From contig JANAVB010015600.1 in the NCBI GenBank assembly GCA_029216955.1, forward strand, positions 37,384,153 through 37,448,152: DNA of 64,000 bases, written 5' to 3'. The notes beneath the pieces were generated by a model, which was given only the letters and a program-made list of their open reading frames with translations, searched no databases and had not been told where the DNA came from. Shown here one piece after another: positions 21,211 through 35,081 of this stretch (the first letter of the stretch is position 1; every line of letters starts with the position of its first letter). Source of the DNA: Iris pallida. Its lineage: Eukaryota; Streptophyta; Magnoliopsida; Asparagales; Iridaceae. The position numbers and the translations under genes were made by a program.

Positions 21211-23455
21211 TTACTGCTGCTTGACCGGCTTTACGTCCGGACGAATGTTGAGTTTGTGAAGTACAACCTCGGGGTTTAGCCCTAGCATGTCTTCATAGCT
21301 CCAGACGAATACGTCGATATATTCTCTGACGAGTTGCAGTAGTGATTCTTGCTCTTTGTTTGTCTGACTTTTGCTAACGAAGATTGGTTTTGGAGAGGAC
21401 TCATTGCCGAGGTCAACTTGTACGACCTCATCTTCAGTGGGAGGCTCTCTTTGTTCGAACCGCTTCTTCCATTGCACGTCTAGCTGTTGGGCCCACGGCT
21501 CTAACTCAAGAATTTCAGGAATGTCTTCATCTTCTTCATAGGCGTCGGCGAATGCCATATTGACAGACAAGACATGCTTGAATACGTCCCCGATGCTGAC
21601 ATCCGAATCAGAAGTTGGTGATCCAGTTGAGTGTGAATGACAGTCGCATTCCTCATCTGAGCTTTCAGGGGTAGTTGCAGGTGTAACATAACCTAGCCCA
21701 CATCTGATCTTGTTGTAGTAATCCCGTGGTTTTCCAGCCGGGACCGACAACTGTAAGGGTAGCCGCCGTCCAGTGCCATAGTGCAAGCCTGACGTAGTTT
21801 CCAGATCATACCCTTATTTTTGCATGAGGTATTTGGATCGAAAACTATATAGATAAAGGGGCAGTCTCCCGGTGTCGGGTTCGAGATCAACTTCTTTTAA
21901 CATGAAGGGCTATGGATTATTATTCCGGCCGAAGATGATTGGATGATTCTCTTCCTCAATTATGCGGTAAGCATCTTCTACTGGAGTAAGTTGATTTGCG
22001 ATGTAGACATTTGTCATCTCTGTGTGTAGGTGGGTGCCTATACCGTGTTCCATGGCATACATTGTACCAAGCTTATCAAGCTCAAGGTAGTTCAAAGATA
22101 GCCCTTTATTGATGAAGTAAGGTATCTTTTCCAGTGGAATTACATCATCTGCGGATGGAACATCAGAGTGAGCAGCCAGATACTTGGCCAGCTCTGACTC
22201 TTCTTCGGCTACCTCCTGTGTCAATGAAGACTGGGAGGATGACTTGGGCAGCTTAATCATTAGGGGCTCCACTGGTGGAACAGAACGTGGAGTCGTTGGC
22301 GTACTAGCGACCCCCAGTTTGGTGCTCGGTGCTGGGCGGGGAGTGGTTGTCGGGCTAGCAGTCCCCGGCTTAGCGTTCGACTGCCGATTCATTCTGGAAA
22401 GACGAATCATCATCAGCTTGACAGAGGAATTGAGTTCCTCTGTCTGTTGCTAGCTGGCTCTAGGCAGCCTGATTGTCAGTGGCTCTGTTGTGGGCCTTGG
22501 CGCTTGGCCAGAACTTGGCAGTCGGATTATCATCTGCTCCTTATGCGCAGAGAGGCTGATTGCATCCTTACATAGAGTGGCTGTAAGGGGTGCAGTTCTA
22601 CCAGGTTTGTCGGCTTGGAGGTGGATCGTCAGAGGTTCTTCCGATCCAGTTGCCGCTTTAGTTTGAGCTTGAGTATCTCCTTCGACAAGGTGTCTTTTTG
22701 ACTTCTCGTATAAGCATGAGTCTGAGTAGTAGGATTCGACCCCTTTAAAGGGATCGATGTCGGCAAATTCTGTCCTCACAAAGCCGTGCTTGTCGACGTA
22801 CTTGAAACACTGGTGAAGTGTGGAAGACACGATCATGTAATCGTGTATCCAAGGACGCCACAGGAGAATATTGTAGGAAGTGTCCGCATCTATGACATAA
22901 CAGGTCACTTCTGACTGAAGGTCGCCGATTTGGCACTTCAGGCGAATCTTCCCGATCGGCTAGCTTATACCTGAATTGAAACCGCTGATAGCCGTGCTTG
23001 TTGGCGTCAGGTGATGCATTGGGATGCGCAGGTGGTGTAGCATGCTCTTCGGAATGATGCTTATGGAAGAACCGGGATCAATATGCATCCGATCCACCTT
23101 GATGTTGCCAACGTATCCAGTATAATACATAGGGCGATCGTGCAGGTTGGTCTTGATAAGTATATCCTACAAAGTGAAGACAATGTTGGGCATTGCACCT
23201 GTGCAAGCGCTGTCTTGAAGATCTGCAGGCGAGCTCTCCCCAGTGAGATTGGACTGAGCCAGATATACATCGACATTCTGGAGTGCCTCGCTCAATGCGA
23301 CGCGAACATCTTTGGAGAGTCTCAGGATCTCGTATAGTGACAATTTGGCCAGTGTGTTGGCCAATTATGCCAAGATGTCAAAGTTTTAGGGCCTCTCCAG
23401 CCCATGAGATACCTCTTTTCGGAGTGGTTTGTCAAAGCGAGTCTCCTTCGGCCTA
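21211..23455 (-). pseudogene. Tat-B protease and long PR-RT linker
   Basis: From the Tat-C insertion point, the minus strand reads a leader (KLSLYEILRLSKDVRVAL), then the aspartic protease. The catalytic block is DRMHIDPGSSISI, with the Asp codon at 23077-23079, flanked by frame breaks near 22960. Downstream, CYVIDADTSYNILLWRPW is the second protease strand. About 380 residues of Pro/Thr/Ser-rich linker follow (22500-21910), ending at FGRNNNP and a second acidic segment, up to NIRPDVKPVKQQ just before RT. The linker is missing from Tat-C, so it is dispensable for amplification or was lost after it. Confidence 0.8.
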
Positions 23456-23814
23456 GGCTTTGTAGAAGCATGGAAAAGAATAAAGAAAGGCCTATGCGGC
23501 TCCGACAGAAAGGTCCCCATGCGGCTCAGGATCTCCATGCGGCTCAGGATCCCCATGCGGCTCAGGAGTCCATACGGCTCAAGGGTCCATGCGGCTCGTA
23601 TAGTTCAATGTGGCCCAGAAAGAAGCCACGTAGCCTTCAATTGTTCTTCTCTCGACATTCGGTTGCATTTAATACCCTGACGGCTGCTCTGACAATGACA
23701 GCTATGACAGCTCTGACACGAAGACGCAATAATGACTGACACGATGGCGTGTCCCTAGGAAAGAGGAGAAAATCTCCTTACAACTGGCAAAATCCAACAA
23801 GTCCCGAGAGCACT

Positions 23815-24010
23815 CCATGTGGCGGCCCATCTTCATGCGGCTGCCTATCCCCATACGGTTGCCCATCCTCATGCGGCTGCCCATCCACATGCGGCTGCCC
23901 ATCCCTATGCGGTTGTCCATCCCCATGCGGCTGCCTATCCCCATGCGGCTGTCCATCCTCATACGGCTGCATGCTTCATACGGCTGAGAGGACCACCCAT
24001 ATACGGCTCT
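23815..24010. repeat. CATGCGGCTGCCCATCC array in Tat-C 5' LTR
   Basis: About ten units, more regular than in Tat-A. A second looser cluster (ATGCGGCTCAGG) is at 23490-23605. Confidence 0.88.
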
Positions 24011-24333
24011 GCCAGGATGGTCCAGTTTAGACACGTGGTGCTTTTCGCGACAATTGAGACACGTGGCAGTCTTATCTTTCCTGATCAGATTTATTGCGAT
24101 CGTCATAATTGTCCAGATCAAATCAAATCAATTAAATTGGATACGTGGCAGGCTATCAGAAATCACAAATATTTATGGTAATCAACATTTATTGCCCACT
24201 GAGATTTGATGCAATCCACTTTAATTTCCTAGATTTGCTACAATCAGAATTAATGGCCCAGATTCATTGATCCTTAACCGCCGACTTATCAAGGAGGCAA
24301 TCATTGCAAACCCTAATGATCGCCTCCCACTCC

Positions 24334-24341
24334 TATAAATA
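24334..24341 (+). promoter_or_regulatory. LTR TATA box of Tat-C
   Basis: TATAAATA in the 5' LTR, about 390 bases before the PBS. It is the likely promoter of the Tat-C genomic RNA. Confidence 0.7.
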
Positions 24342-24732
24342 CCAAGGTGCCATTCCCTTGTAAACCTTGGAGAACTGAAGACAGGAGAATTCAGAAGACA
24401 TAAAAGAGAGCGGACAAAGAGAGAGAGAACTGCAGAGACATCCAGAGACCCAACAACCGAAGGCGCAAGGGAGTTTCCCCACACGTCCAAGAGCATTTCT
24501 TCACCAGAGCCAAGGCTGCGTCCGATCGTCCAAGGAGTAAGGCAGAGCTGCCGTCGCTTTCCCGAGCCTCTATCGTCACCCCCCAGAATCTAAAATAAAT
24601 AATTGTACTTAGATTGCTGTACCTAGGTTTTCGTCCCTAGGCTTTCTTTGTACGAGCGAGTTTGTATTGTGAAGTAAAAGTCCAGTCCTCCGATATAATT
24701 GTTCTGTTCTTTTATAATCAATGGCAAACACG

Positions 24733-24834
24733 ATGGCAACTCTGTTGGGGACAAACTTCACTACGGCTGAGAAGTTGGTGACGCAATCGGATGCAGCCAA
24801 ACTTGGCTCCACACAACAGAAGATGGTCGTCCGC
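24733..24834 (+). pseudogene. Tat-C gag, first 34 codons before the LARD-1 insertion
   Basis: The ATG at 24733 overlaps the primer binding site, so the first residues (MATLLG) are written by the PBS itself. The frame continues AEKLVTQSDAAKLGSTQQ and is cut after the codon CGC at 24834. It resumes in the same frame at 35082, after the LARD and its TSD. Tat-B has the same start (56927). Confidence 0.8.
24734..24750 (+). other. Primer binding site of Tat-C (tRNA-Arg type)
   Basis: TGGCAACTCTGTTGGGG lies three bases after the LTR. It differs from the Tat-B PBS by two C/G-to-T/A changes. The Tat-B form is complementary to the 3' end of plant tRNA-Arg, the primer used by Ogre-type elements. Confidence 0.8.
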
Positions 24835-27800
24835 TGTCACGACCCGCACCCACCGTGAGGGTACGAGTACGTAACAACGCCCAGCCTACGCCGCAGTGTC
24901 GGCGGTAGAACGCTGTTCTAGGTCATGAACTATAACTAGCATAATATGAATACTCTCCATAAGGAGGCCAACACAGAGGTACAACTCAATAACAATCTAA
25001 GGTACAATGATAAAGATAGATAAACATGAAATCCAAAAGAGATACAGGAGATAGAAGTCTAAGTGTCTAAGATACATAATCCCAGAAATACATCTCAAAA
25101 CTCAAATACAGTAATCCACAAGTAAATACAACTCCAGACAAAATAAAATAACTATCTAAAAAACCTCTACTGTGTCTCCTCTAGGCTAGCAGGCAATCCC
25201 AGGCTATCTGTAAAATTTATCAACAGGTCCAGTCAGGACAGGAGCGAGCACAATACATCTCATGCAGTTCATATCATGTCAGGAAATATAAAGCAGGCAA
25301 TAGAATAAGATACATAAAATGCTGTAAGAAGATGTACATGAAAACAGGAGAGATATTTGATAACTGGAAATATATATACATGATAAGTAAGAACTGTAAG
25401 TGACTAGTGATTTAGAGTACGAGATGGCATATAATTGGCTTAGATTGTACATGATGAACATGAAAAGTAACAGAGTGTACAAGATGGGTAAATCACATGA
25501 CCATTTATACTCACCCCTACCCACAATCAATACACAAGGATCTATTCAAGTTACGTTACGGACATAATATTTTGGTTATACAAGAAACACATGAGGAAAC
25601 ATGAGCGTACATGAAAGAACATGAGAGTACATGAACGTACATGTAAGAACATGAGAGAACATGAGTGTACATAAATAACGCAGAAGCAAGGAATACATGA
25701 TGTATATGAAACACATGTCATAAAGTATCCGATGCGCCCGCTAAGGGGGTAACATCCCAAGAAAAGATCCGTATAGTACCAATCCGTGATGATAACGTGA
25801 TAGCATCAAGTAAAAGTAATCTAGAGCAAGAATATAATTCGTGACAAGTATGAAACGATCAGAGAATGTACTCGCCTGATATCTGAATGTCCAAGGTAAA
25901 GATACTGTCCGAGGAGAGGTGTCTGGCTCCTAATTGGAACAGCACAAGTCACAACATGTCCAGAAGGGTAATATAAAGCACTACAATACATTCTACATGA
26001 ATCTAGGTCAAACTAGGCCAAAGTCAACCCTTGGACAACTCTGGTCAACTGTACTAGTCAAACTAGGTCAAACTAGGTCATGTCCTAACCCAGCAAGTCT
26101 TACTAGGCCTAACCAAGACTATCCTAGCAAGCAAACATCAATACAAGGCTATACAAGCCAACATACACCCAACTCTATATAGCATGCAATTATTCAATAC
26201 TCAAATAGGCAAGAATTCACATTAGATATGCACTAGGTAATCTATTACTTTAAACTATATATGTCTACACATATATACACATGCATATATTGGTATTCAA
26301 CATTAGGTCTATAATCATGGCATTTTGAATGGTTATATAAACTTATATATTACAACACAATATGCTAACATATATATAATATACATATATAGCTAAGTTA
26401 ACTGTATTCATAAATACTTATTTAAGAGGCTATGTGTGTGTATGTGACATGGCAAAGGGGCAAGTGAGGGTTAAATGGGCATATATAGTGTATACATATC
26501 AAAGAGTGTCAAAGTGTAAGTGAACAAAGTGTCAAGTGTGATAGTGTCTACATAGTATAAGGGGTACATGAGGTAATATAGGATTTGTGTTAACATAGAA
26601 CATTACATCTCATTAACTTGTATATTGCATACATTACATCTATTATTACATTACATTCATGCTTGCATTCATTCATCATTCATTTATTCTCTTGCACTAC
26701 TATATACACCATACATTACATACTACGGAACCTACATATTCATTACAAGCCATACTTATACATGCTTACATTAGATAGGATACTTACATCTCATACATCA
26801 TTTATTTAAACATTTACTCATGCTTGCATTCTCTATTTAATTACATAATGTATATACATTAACATGGGTTAAAATCAAATAGAATATTATATTACACACA
26901 AGGGTGCACAAAATACATATGCCGAATAGTAACTCCTACTAATAATCAATACTGTACCATCTCAGCATAAATTAAAATCTAGAATTAAAGTATGTTATAG
27001 ATCTATGTGTTAGCTTTCCGAAACTTCAAATGGATCGCATTTTCGTTTCCGGAAACTCCCGGAATCGCAAAAACACCGAGAACGTATTTGTCTTTCGTAC
27101 AGCTGATACTCAAATAATTCTCCAGAAAGTTATAGAAAGAATTAGGCCTATTAATATATGTTTTTGGAAAGCTAACTTCAATACGCTTCTTTTGAAAAAA
27201 ACGGAAGATTAAACCGAGCTTTGAGCTAGAAGTTATGACATTTCTAAGTTAGGGCTGAAATTAAAAATGTGGATAAAAATCATGATGGATTTGGGTAGTT
27301 TGAGACAAAAGAACACAAGTATATAACATAATATATCAAGAACTCATTCTCTACACTAATATATATATATGAGACACTATAGAACACATCTCCAATACAA
27401 AAATATGAGATTAAACATGTAATAATTCATTCATACATAACAACAACACATAGTGTGTCCAAATTTGGGGTTTTCCTACATGGACACAACCACAACACAA
27501 AGGACACTCCTATGACCTCCAAATGGACACGAAATGGACACAAATAGAGATACAACCATGGGAGTCATTCTTATGGGTTCAAAATAGACCTATATGCATG
27601 AAGAAATGAAAAGGAGAAGGGATTTATACCACCCGGTAGATCGAATCGAAGAAAAGCCTTTCCGGAGCGGCACCGACACGTAGAGATTCCAAAAGAACAC
27701 GAACGAGCTCCGAATCCTCCCAAACTTGGGTAGCTTCCTCCTTGGCTAGAATGGAGAAGGAAGAAGAAGATTTGGTGGCGAAATGGAAGGATTTGGTGGA

Positions 27801-28342
27801 GAAATTGCTAGGGATTGCTCTCTAGGAATTTGGGGAAGAACAAGAGAGAGAGTGTGGATGAGAATAATGAAACGAACTTGAGCCTATCCTCTCCCAAAGT
27901 GGCTGGCCATATGGGGCTATTTGTCCTATTATGGTAAGGTCCAAAATGCTCCCACTAACCTATTCTATGAGTATTAGGAAAGGGCTAATTGGTTGGGGCT
28001 AAATTAGTCATTCTAAAGTCTCTAATCACACTAACCTTATCCATAATAATTAGTCTAACCTCTAACTAAAATATTTCTATCATGTGGACTAAAATTAATA
28101 TCATGTGGGCCATGCCCAACTAGTGTGTGGGTCCCACTAGAGTCAAACTACCTCCGGGTCCCCGTTTCAAGTCGGATTGAGTTGAAATTCGAACCCGACT
28201 CAAATAACCCCAAAACAATATCATAAATAATAAAATAAATTTCAACCCCAAAATAATATCATAAATAATAAAATAAAATTTAAAAATATTCAAAAATGTA
28301 AAATGACAAAAATACCCCTGTTTCTGAAAACTGGGGGTGACA
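24835..28342 (-). repeat. LARD-1 3' LTR
   Basis: On the plus strand it runs TGTCACGACCC to GGGGGTGACA. It pairs with 31567-35076 along its whole length with scattered single-base differences and a few small indels. Confidence 0.95.
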
Positions 28343-28363
28343 AATCTATCCACCTTAAAAAAA
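28343..28363 (-). other. LARD-1 polypurine tract
   Basis: On the minus strand a T-run followed by AAGGTGGATAGATT borders the 3' LTR start TGTCACCCCC. Confidence 0.6.
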
Positions 28364-31300
28364 TTTCGTCCTCGAAATTAAAACAAAGCAATCACAGGAA
28401 ACACATGCAGAAAACAATCTCATTCAAATACTTTTCAAAAAAAAATCAACAATAAAAAAAAATCTCTTTGAGACACATCAAACATTTGTAAATAAAAACT
28501 GATACGTGTCCGATACGGACACAAAACCATCACAAAATCACACCTATCAAAGGTCAAAATCAACAATCACCAACGCAATAAATAACAAAATAATTCAAAG
28601 AGGTCAAATGCAAAATATCCTTAGGCCAGAAATGACATTAAAATATCCTAATCACATGGTTAGGCTCTAGGTCAAATAGTCTCTAGGGTTTCACTAGCAA
28701 AATATCAAAATTATAAGTCATGATTTTAAATAGTTTTAAAATGATTTAAAAATTACCAAAAATTATATCATGATTTAAATGTCAAATCAATAAATGATTA
28801 AAATTACAAAATTTCAAAATTACCCTCATTTTAGAGAACTTGGTGTTACAAGTCTATCTACCTTAAAAAAATTTCATCCTCAAAATTAAAATGTTCATAC
28901 TCCTTCTAGGTCAAACCCCCCCACAATCAAAGTCTCAGAACTTAAACAATCATACGATTTAAAAGGATGACATACAGGGTCATGGCATACGGTGGTAGTG
29001 AAAGTCTCATCCAGGTATACTAGTCATGCTAAACCAAAACGGTCATATGGTATCAAAACACACAAGCAATCTAGGGTGCTAAACTAGAAAAGATACAGAA
29101 ATAACAATCATCAAGACTGTAAGGCAGTCTACCATCCTATATAAAAACTGGTACTTATCAAAATAAAATAAAGTTAACCACCATTTATCTAATAAGGGGT
29201 ACTATTCAAGAAAATCAAAAGTTAAAGAATGAAAGCCAATTGCATGGAAATCCAATCACAATATATTTATATATATAGCGTTAGAGAGGGAAAAGCTAGC
29301 ATTATGTACAAGTTATGTAGTTCGTGTGTGTATGGGTGTATGTGGACATGTTCATATGGTTAGATAATAGGCGTGTGTGTATGTAAAATATACATGAAAG
29401 TGCATAGGAGGATTTGGGATTTCAAACAATAACTATCAAGTTACACTAATCATGGCATATTGGTTAAACAATCTACAATACATAACTCATTTGCTCATAA
29501 CATACATGGCTAACCATGTATATATGTATATATAAAGAGGTAGAGATTTAGTTATGTATGTATATACATTATAACATGTATGCCTAAGCTCTATATATAT
29601 CTATATAGATATATAATCATGACATAGAGAGGAAGAGTTAGGTTACATGATAGGGTATACTAAGTTAGGGTGTGTGTGTGTCCTTGTACAGGGTTATAGC
29701 TTAGTATTGAAAGGTTAAACCCAGTTTTAGTTCAGCATTTACATACAAAATCTGAAAATAAGCTAACATTTAAACCAGTGCAATATTAACATAATGCAAT
29801 TTCAAAATTTAGGAGTTTGAAACATCACAACTAATCTCAATGCTCCCAATACATCCTAACATGATAGAAATGAAACCCTAATATACTATCAATACATTTA
29901 TCTACGCATATAGTTCAATATTACATGTTAAATCTGAAATTGAACTAAACATGGAAATTAATGTTAAAATGTTAACATGTATTCAGTTTTCAGGATTTTG
30001 GAGAATTTGCACATCAAAACCAACTCAATGTTTATCACAACCTAACATGTAAGAATATGGAACCTAAATTTATATCCCTACAACAATAATGTACACAGCT
30101 CTAAATATTACATTTAAAACAATCAATTTGAACTAACATTTAAAATCCCGTATTAAGGGTTAATATGCACATAGTCTCAGATTTGACAAATTTAAACACA
30201 AAACTCAACCAAAATTTTTTTTTTGAATTGAAACCCTACGTATAACATACATGTGCAGTGATATAAATAAAACTATTATCATGAAATTTTATATTTAAAT
30301 TACGAGTTAAGCTAGAAAAAGCAGAGAATCGAAAATATTGGGGTTTTGAAAATTTAAACATTAACGACATATTAATATGTATTCAGATAGGTGGAAATCA
30401 AGTGTAGCATGCATAAGTGTCAGGAAAGTGTCCACTATATATATTCATATATATATTCTCATGTCCCAATATAAAAATTAATTCTATGTTAAGACTAACA
30501 TTTAGATTCCTACCAAGATTGCAAGCAGGTGATTGATGTAATCAAGACAGTTTTATTATTATTATTATTTAATGCGAGAATAATAGCAAGAAGGAAATAA
30601 CAATGAAATTTGTTCTGCTTATCTGTTTAAAGAAGGAGCCATTTTGAAATCCAGTGCTAAAATATCAAATCCAAGATAAGGTCTAGCAAAATCATCAATT
30701 TATTGTATTATGTAGAATCTCATAGCAAGAAGTTACACAAGCTACTCCTAAGTTAAATAATTAGAAACTAAACAAAACAAACCAATTAATAATATTTTTT
30801 TTTGAAGGACTGAAACAAAAGTAGCAAAAACATGTTCGAAAACATTTAAGGTACAATCTGATAATCATATGCGTCTATCCAAAATCATGGTACTCTAAAT
30901 CCTCGTCATACTAGTAAGCAAGGCTACGATAATCACAGAGTCCTTGACTTATGCATATACCTCTAGAATCATGGTATTTAACATTTTCGCGATGCCGCTA
31001 GCTTGGCTGCGAAAACCTTAAATTCCCACACCCGAGAAATATATCCAAAGTCAGACTATATGTCCTCACCATGCTGGCTAATGTGGCTATAGAAGACTAG
31101 ATTCCATAACATAGATGACCTAGCCCATATAATTTTAGCTTGTCAAAAATTAAATTAAATCAACAATGAATGCCCATAAATCAAATCAAATTTATCAACG
31201 AACTTCAAAATTCAAAATGAACAAAAATCCATCAAAATACAAACTCGGATGTAACAGCTATCATCAAGATTCAAAATTCGACAATCATCCATCAAAATCA

Positions 31301-31566
31301 ATGAATACAAACTCAAATTCAACCATAATCCATCAAAATCAAATTTAACAATAGAAAGTAAAAATAAATCAAATCAAGGGAAAAAAGAGTTTTCAAATCA
31401 AAGTTAAAATAAGATTCTCAAGGGTCGTCCCGGGAATCTCTCAAAGGTTCCTAACTGTGATTGAGTACCTTCAAAATATATCCTATTCCTACTGCAGACT
31501 GTAGTGGTACTCAAGTTCGAATACCACTACATAAACTCGACCTGCATGGGCCACCACTAAAAACGT
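28343..31566. other. LARD-1 internal region, non-coding
   Basis: AT-rich with no ORF above about 60 codons. Near 28847-28895 there is a second LTR-start-plus-PPT arrangement (minus strand GAGGATGAAATTTTTTTAAG, then TGTAACACC), so 28343-28850 looks like the beginning of an older LTR. At 31540-31566 is the leader with TGGTGGCCCATGCAGGTCG (minus strand), possibly the PBS, eight bases from the LTR. Confidence 0.7.
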
Positions 31567-34500
31567 GTCACGACCCGTACCCACCGTGAGGGTACGAGTA
31601 CGTAACAACGCCCAACCTACGCCGCAGTGTCGACGGTAGAACGTTATTCTAGGTCATGAACTATAACTAGCATAATATGTATACTCTCCATAAGGAGGCC
31701 AACACAGAGGTACAACTCAATAACAATCTAAGGTAGAATGATAAAGATAGATAAACATGAAATCCAAAAGAGATACAGGAGATAGAAGTCTAAGTGTCTA
31801 AGATACATAATCCCAGAAATACATCTCAAAACTCAAATACAGTAATCCACAAGTAAATACAACTCCAGACAAAATGAAATAACTATCTAAACAACCTTTA
31901 CTGTGTCTCCTCTAGGCTAGCAGGCAATCCCATGCTATCTGTAAAATTTATCAACAGGTCCAGTCAGGACAGGAGCGAGCACAATACATCTCATGCAGTT
32001 TATATCATGTTAGGAAATATAAAGCAGGCAATAGAATAAGATACATGAAACGCTATAAGAAGATGTACATGAAAACAGGAGAGATATTTGATAACTGGAA
32101 ATATATATACATGATAAGTAAGAACTGTAAGTGACAAGTAATTTAGAGTACGAGATGGCATATAATTGGCTTAGGTTGTACATGATGAACATGAAAAGTA
32201 ACAGAGTGTACATGATGGGTAAATCACATGACCATTTATACTCACCCCTACCCACAATCAATACACAAGGATCTATTCAAGTTACGTTACGGACATGATG
32301 TTTTGGTTATACAAGAAACACATGAGAAAACATGAGCGTACATGAAAGAACATGAGAGTACATGAACGTACATGTAAGAATATGAGAGAACATGAGTGTA
32401 CATGAATAACGCAGAAGCAAGGAATACATGATGTACATGAAACACATGTCATAAAGTATCCGATGTGCCCGCTAAGGGGGTAACATCCCAAAAAGAGATC
32501 CGTATAGTACCAATCCGTGATGATAATGTGACAGCATCAAGTAAAAATAATCTAGAGCGAGAATATAATTCGTGACAAGTATGAAACGATCAGAGAATGT
32601 ACTCGCCTGATATCTAAATGTCCAAGGTAAAGATACTGTCCGAGGAGAGGTGTCTGGCTCCTAATTAGAATAGCACAAGTCACAACATGTCCAGAAGGGT
32701 AATATAAAGCACTACAATGCATTCTACATGAATCTAGGTCAAACTAGGCCAAAGTCAACCCTTGGTCAACTCTGGTCAACTGCACTAGTCAAACTAGGTC
32801 AAACTAGGTCATGTCCTAACCCAGCAAGTCTTACTAGGCCTAACCAAGACTATCCTAGCAAGCACACATCAATACAAGGCTATACAAGCCAACATACACC
32901 CAACTCTATATAGCATGCAATTATTCAATACTCAAATAGGCAAGAATTCACATTGGATATACACTAGGTAATCTATTACTTTAAACTATATATGTCTACA
33001 CATATATACACATGCATATATTGGTATTCAACATTAGGTCTATAATCATGGCATTTCAAATGGTTATATAAACTTATATATTACAACACAATATGCTAAC
33101 ATATATATAATATACATACATAGATAAGTTAACTGTATTCATAAATACTTATTTAAGAGGCTATGTGTGTGTATGTGAACATGGCAAAGGGGCAAGTGAG
33201 GGTTAAATGGACATACATAGTGAATACATATCAAAGAGTGTCAAAGTGTAAGTGAACAAAGTGTCAAGTGTGATAGTGTCTACATAGTGTAAGGGGTACA
33301 TGAGGTATTATAGGATTTGTGTTAACATAGAACATTACATCTCATTAACTTGTATATTGCATACATTACATCTATTATTACATTACATTCATGCTTGCAT
33401 TCATTCATCATTCATTTATTCTCTTGCACTACTATATGCACCATACATTACATACTACGGAACCTACATATTCATTACAAGCCATACTTATACATGCTTA
33501 CATTAGATATGATACTTACACCTCATACATCATTTATTTAAACATTTACTCATGCTTGTATTCTCTATTTAATTACATAATGTATATACATTAACATGAG
33601 TTAAAATCAAATAGAACATTATATTACACACAAGGGTGCACAAAATGCATATGCCGAATAGTAACTCATACTAATAATCAATACTGTACCATCTCAGCAT
33701 GAAATAAAATCTAGGATTAAAGTATGTTATAGATCTATGTGTTAGCTTTCCGAAACTTCAAACAGATCGTATTTTTATTTCCGGAAACTCCCGGAATCGC
33801 GAAAACACCGAGAACGCGTTTGTCTTTCGTACAGCTGACACTCAAATAATTCTCCAGAACGTTACAGAAAGAATTAGGCCTATTAATATATGGTTTTGGA
33901 AAGCTAACTTCAATACGCTTCTTTTAAAAAAAATGGAAGATTAAACCGAGCTTTGAACTAGAAGTTATGACATTTCTAAGTTAGGGCTGAAATTAAAAAC
34001 GTGGATAAAAATCATGACGGATTTGGGTAGTTTGAGACAAAAGAACACAAGTATATAACATAATATATCAAGAACTCATTCTCTACACTAATATATATAT
34101 ATGAGACACTATAGAACACATCTCCAATACAAAAATATGAGATTAAACATGTAATAATTCATTCATACATAACAACAACACATAGTGTGTCCAAATTTGG
34201 AGTTTTCCCACATGGACACAACCACAACACAAAGGACACTCCTATGACCTCCAAATGGACACGAAATGGACACAAATGGAGATACAACCATGGGAGTCAT
34301 TCCTATGGGTTCAAAATAGACCTATATGCATGAAGAAATAAAAAGGAGAAGGGATTTATACCTCCCGGTAGATCGAATCGAAGAAAAGCCTTCCCGGAGC
34401 GACACCGACACGTAGAGATTCCAAAAGGACACAAACGAGCTCCGAATCCTCCCAAACTTGGGTAGCTTCCTCCTTGGCTAGAATGGAGAAGGAAGAAGAA

Positions 34501-35076
34501 GATTTGGTGGCAAAATGGAAGGATTTGGTGGAGAAATTGCTAGGGATTGCTCTCTAGAAATTTGGGGAAGAACAAGAGAGAGAGAGTGTGGATGAGAATA
34601 ATGAAATGAACTTGAGCCTATCCTCTCCCAAAGTGGCTGGCCATATGGGGCTATTTGTCCTAATATGGTAAGGTCCAAAATGCCTCCACTAACCTATTCT
34701 ATGAGTATTAGGAAAGGGCTAATTGGTTGGGGCTAAATTAGTCATTCTAAAGTCTCTAATCACACTAACCTTATCCATAATAATTAGTCTAACCTCTAAC
34801 TAAAATATTTCTATCATGTGAACTAAAATTAATATCATGTGGGCCATGCCTAACTAGTGTATGGGTCCCACTAGAGTCAAACTACCCCCGGGTCCCCGTT
34901 TCAAGTCGAATTGAGTTGAAATTCGAACCCGACTCAAATAACCCCAAAACAATATCATAAATAATAAAATAAATTTCAACCCCAAAATAATATCATAAAT
35001 AATAAAATAAATTTTAAAAATATTCAAAAATATAAAATGACAAAAATACCCCTATTTCTGAAAACTGGGGGTGACA
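31567..35076 (-). repeat. LARD-1 5' LTR
   Basis: The pair of 24835-28342 with the same termini. The stretch 34330-34620 contains a CT-rich minus-strand leader, the probable promoter/5' UTR zone, similar to that of LARD-2. Confidence 0.95.
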
Positions 35077-35081
35077 TCCGC

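Larger units (their letters stand above)
23461..24730 (+). repeat. Tat-C 5' LTR
   Basis: 1270 bases. It matches the 3' LTR (52304-53537, 1234 bases) with substitutions and unit-number differences in the CATGCGGC array. Confidence 0.94.
24835..35076 (-). mobile_element. LARD-1: large non-coding LTR retrotransposon derivative
   Basis: Two LTRs of 3508 and 3510 bases flank 3224 bases of internal DNA, with the 5-bp TSD tccgc on both sides (24830-24834, 35077-35081). There is no gag or pol ORF. The orientation is minus: the 3' LTR (28342 to 24835) is preceded on the minus strand by GAGGACGAAATTTTTTTAAG, the conserved pol-end and polypurine block of Tekay-like Ty3/gypsy elements. Long LTRs plus a few kb of non-coding interior fit the LARD class. 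It would need proteins from an autonomous partner not present here. Confidence 0.92.

Noticed and set aside
25279..25760. Minus-strand ORFs in LARD-1 LTRs (also 32010-32491), Tyr/Ser/Cys-rich
   Set aside because: Present in both LTR copies simply because LTRs are duplicates. Short, compositionally biased and without domains, consistent with a non-coding LARD.
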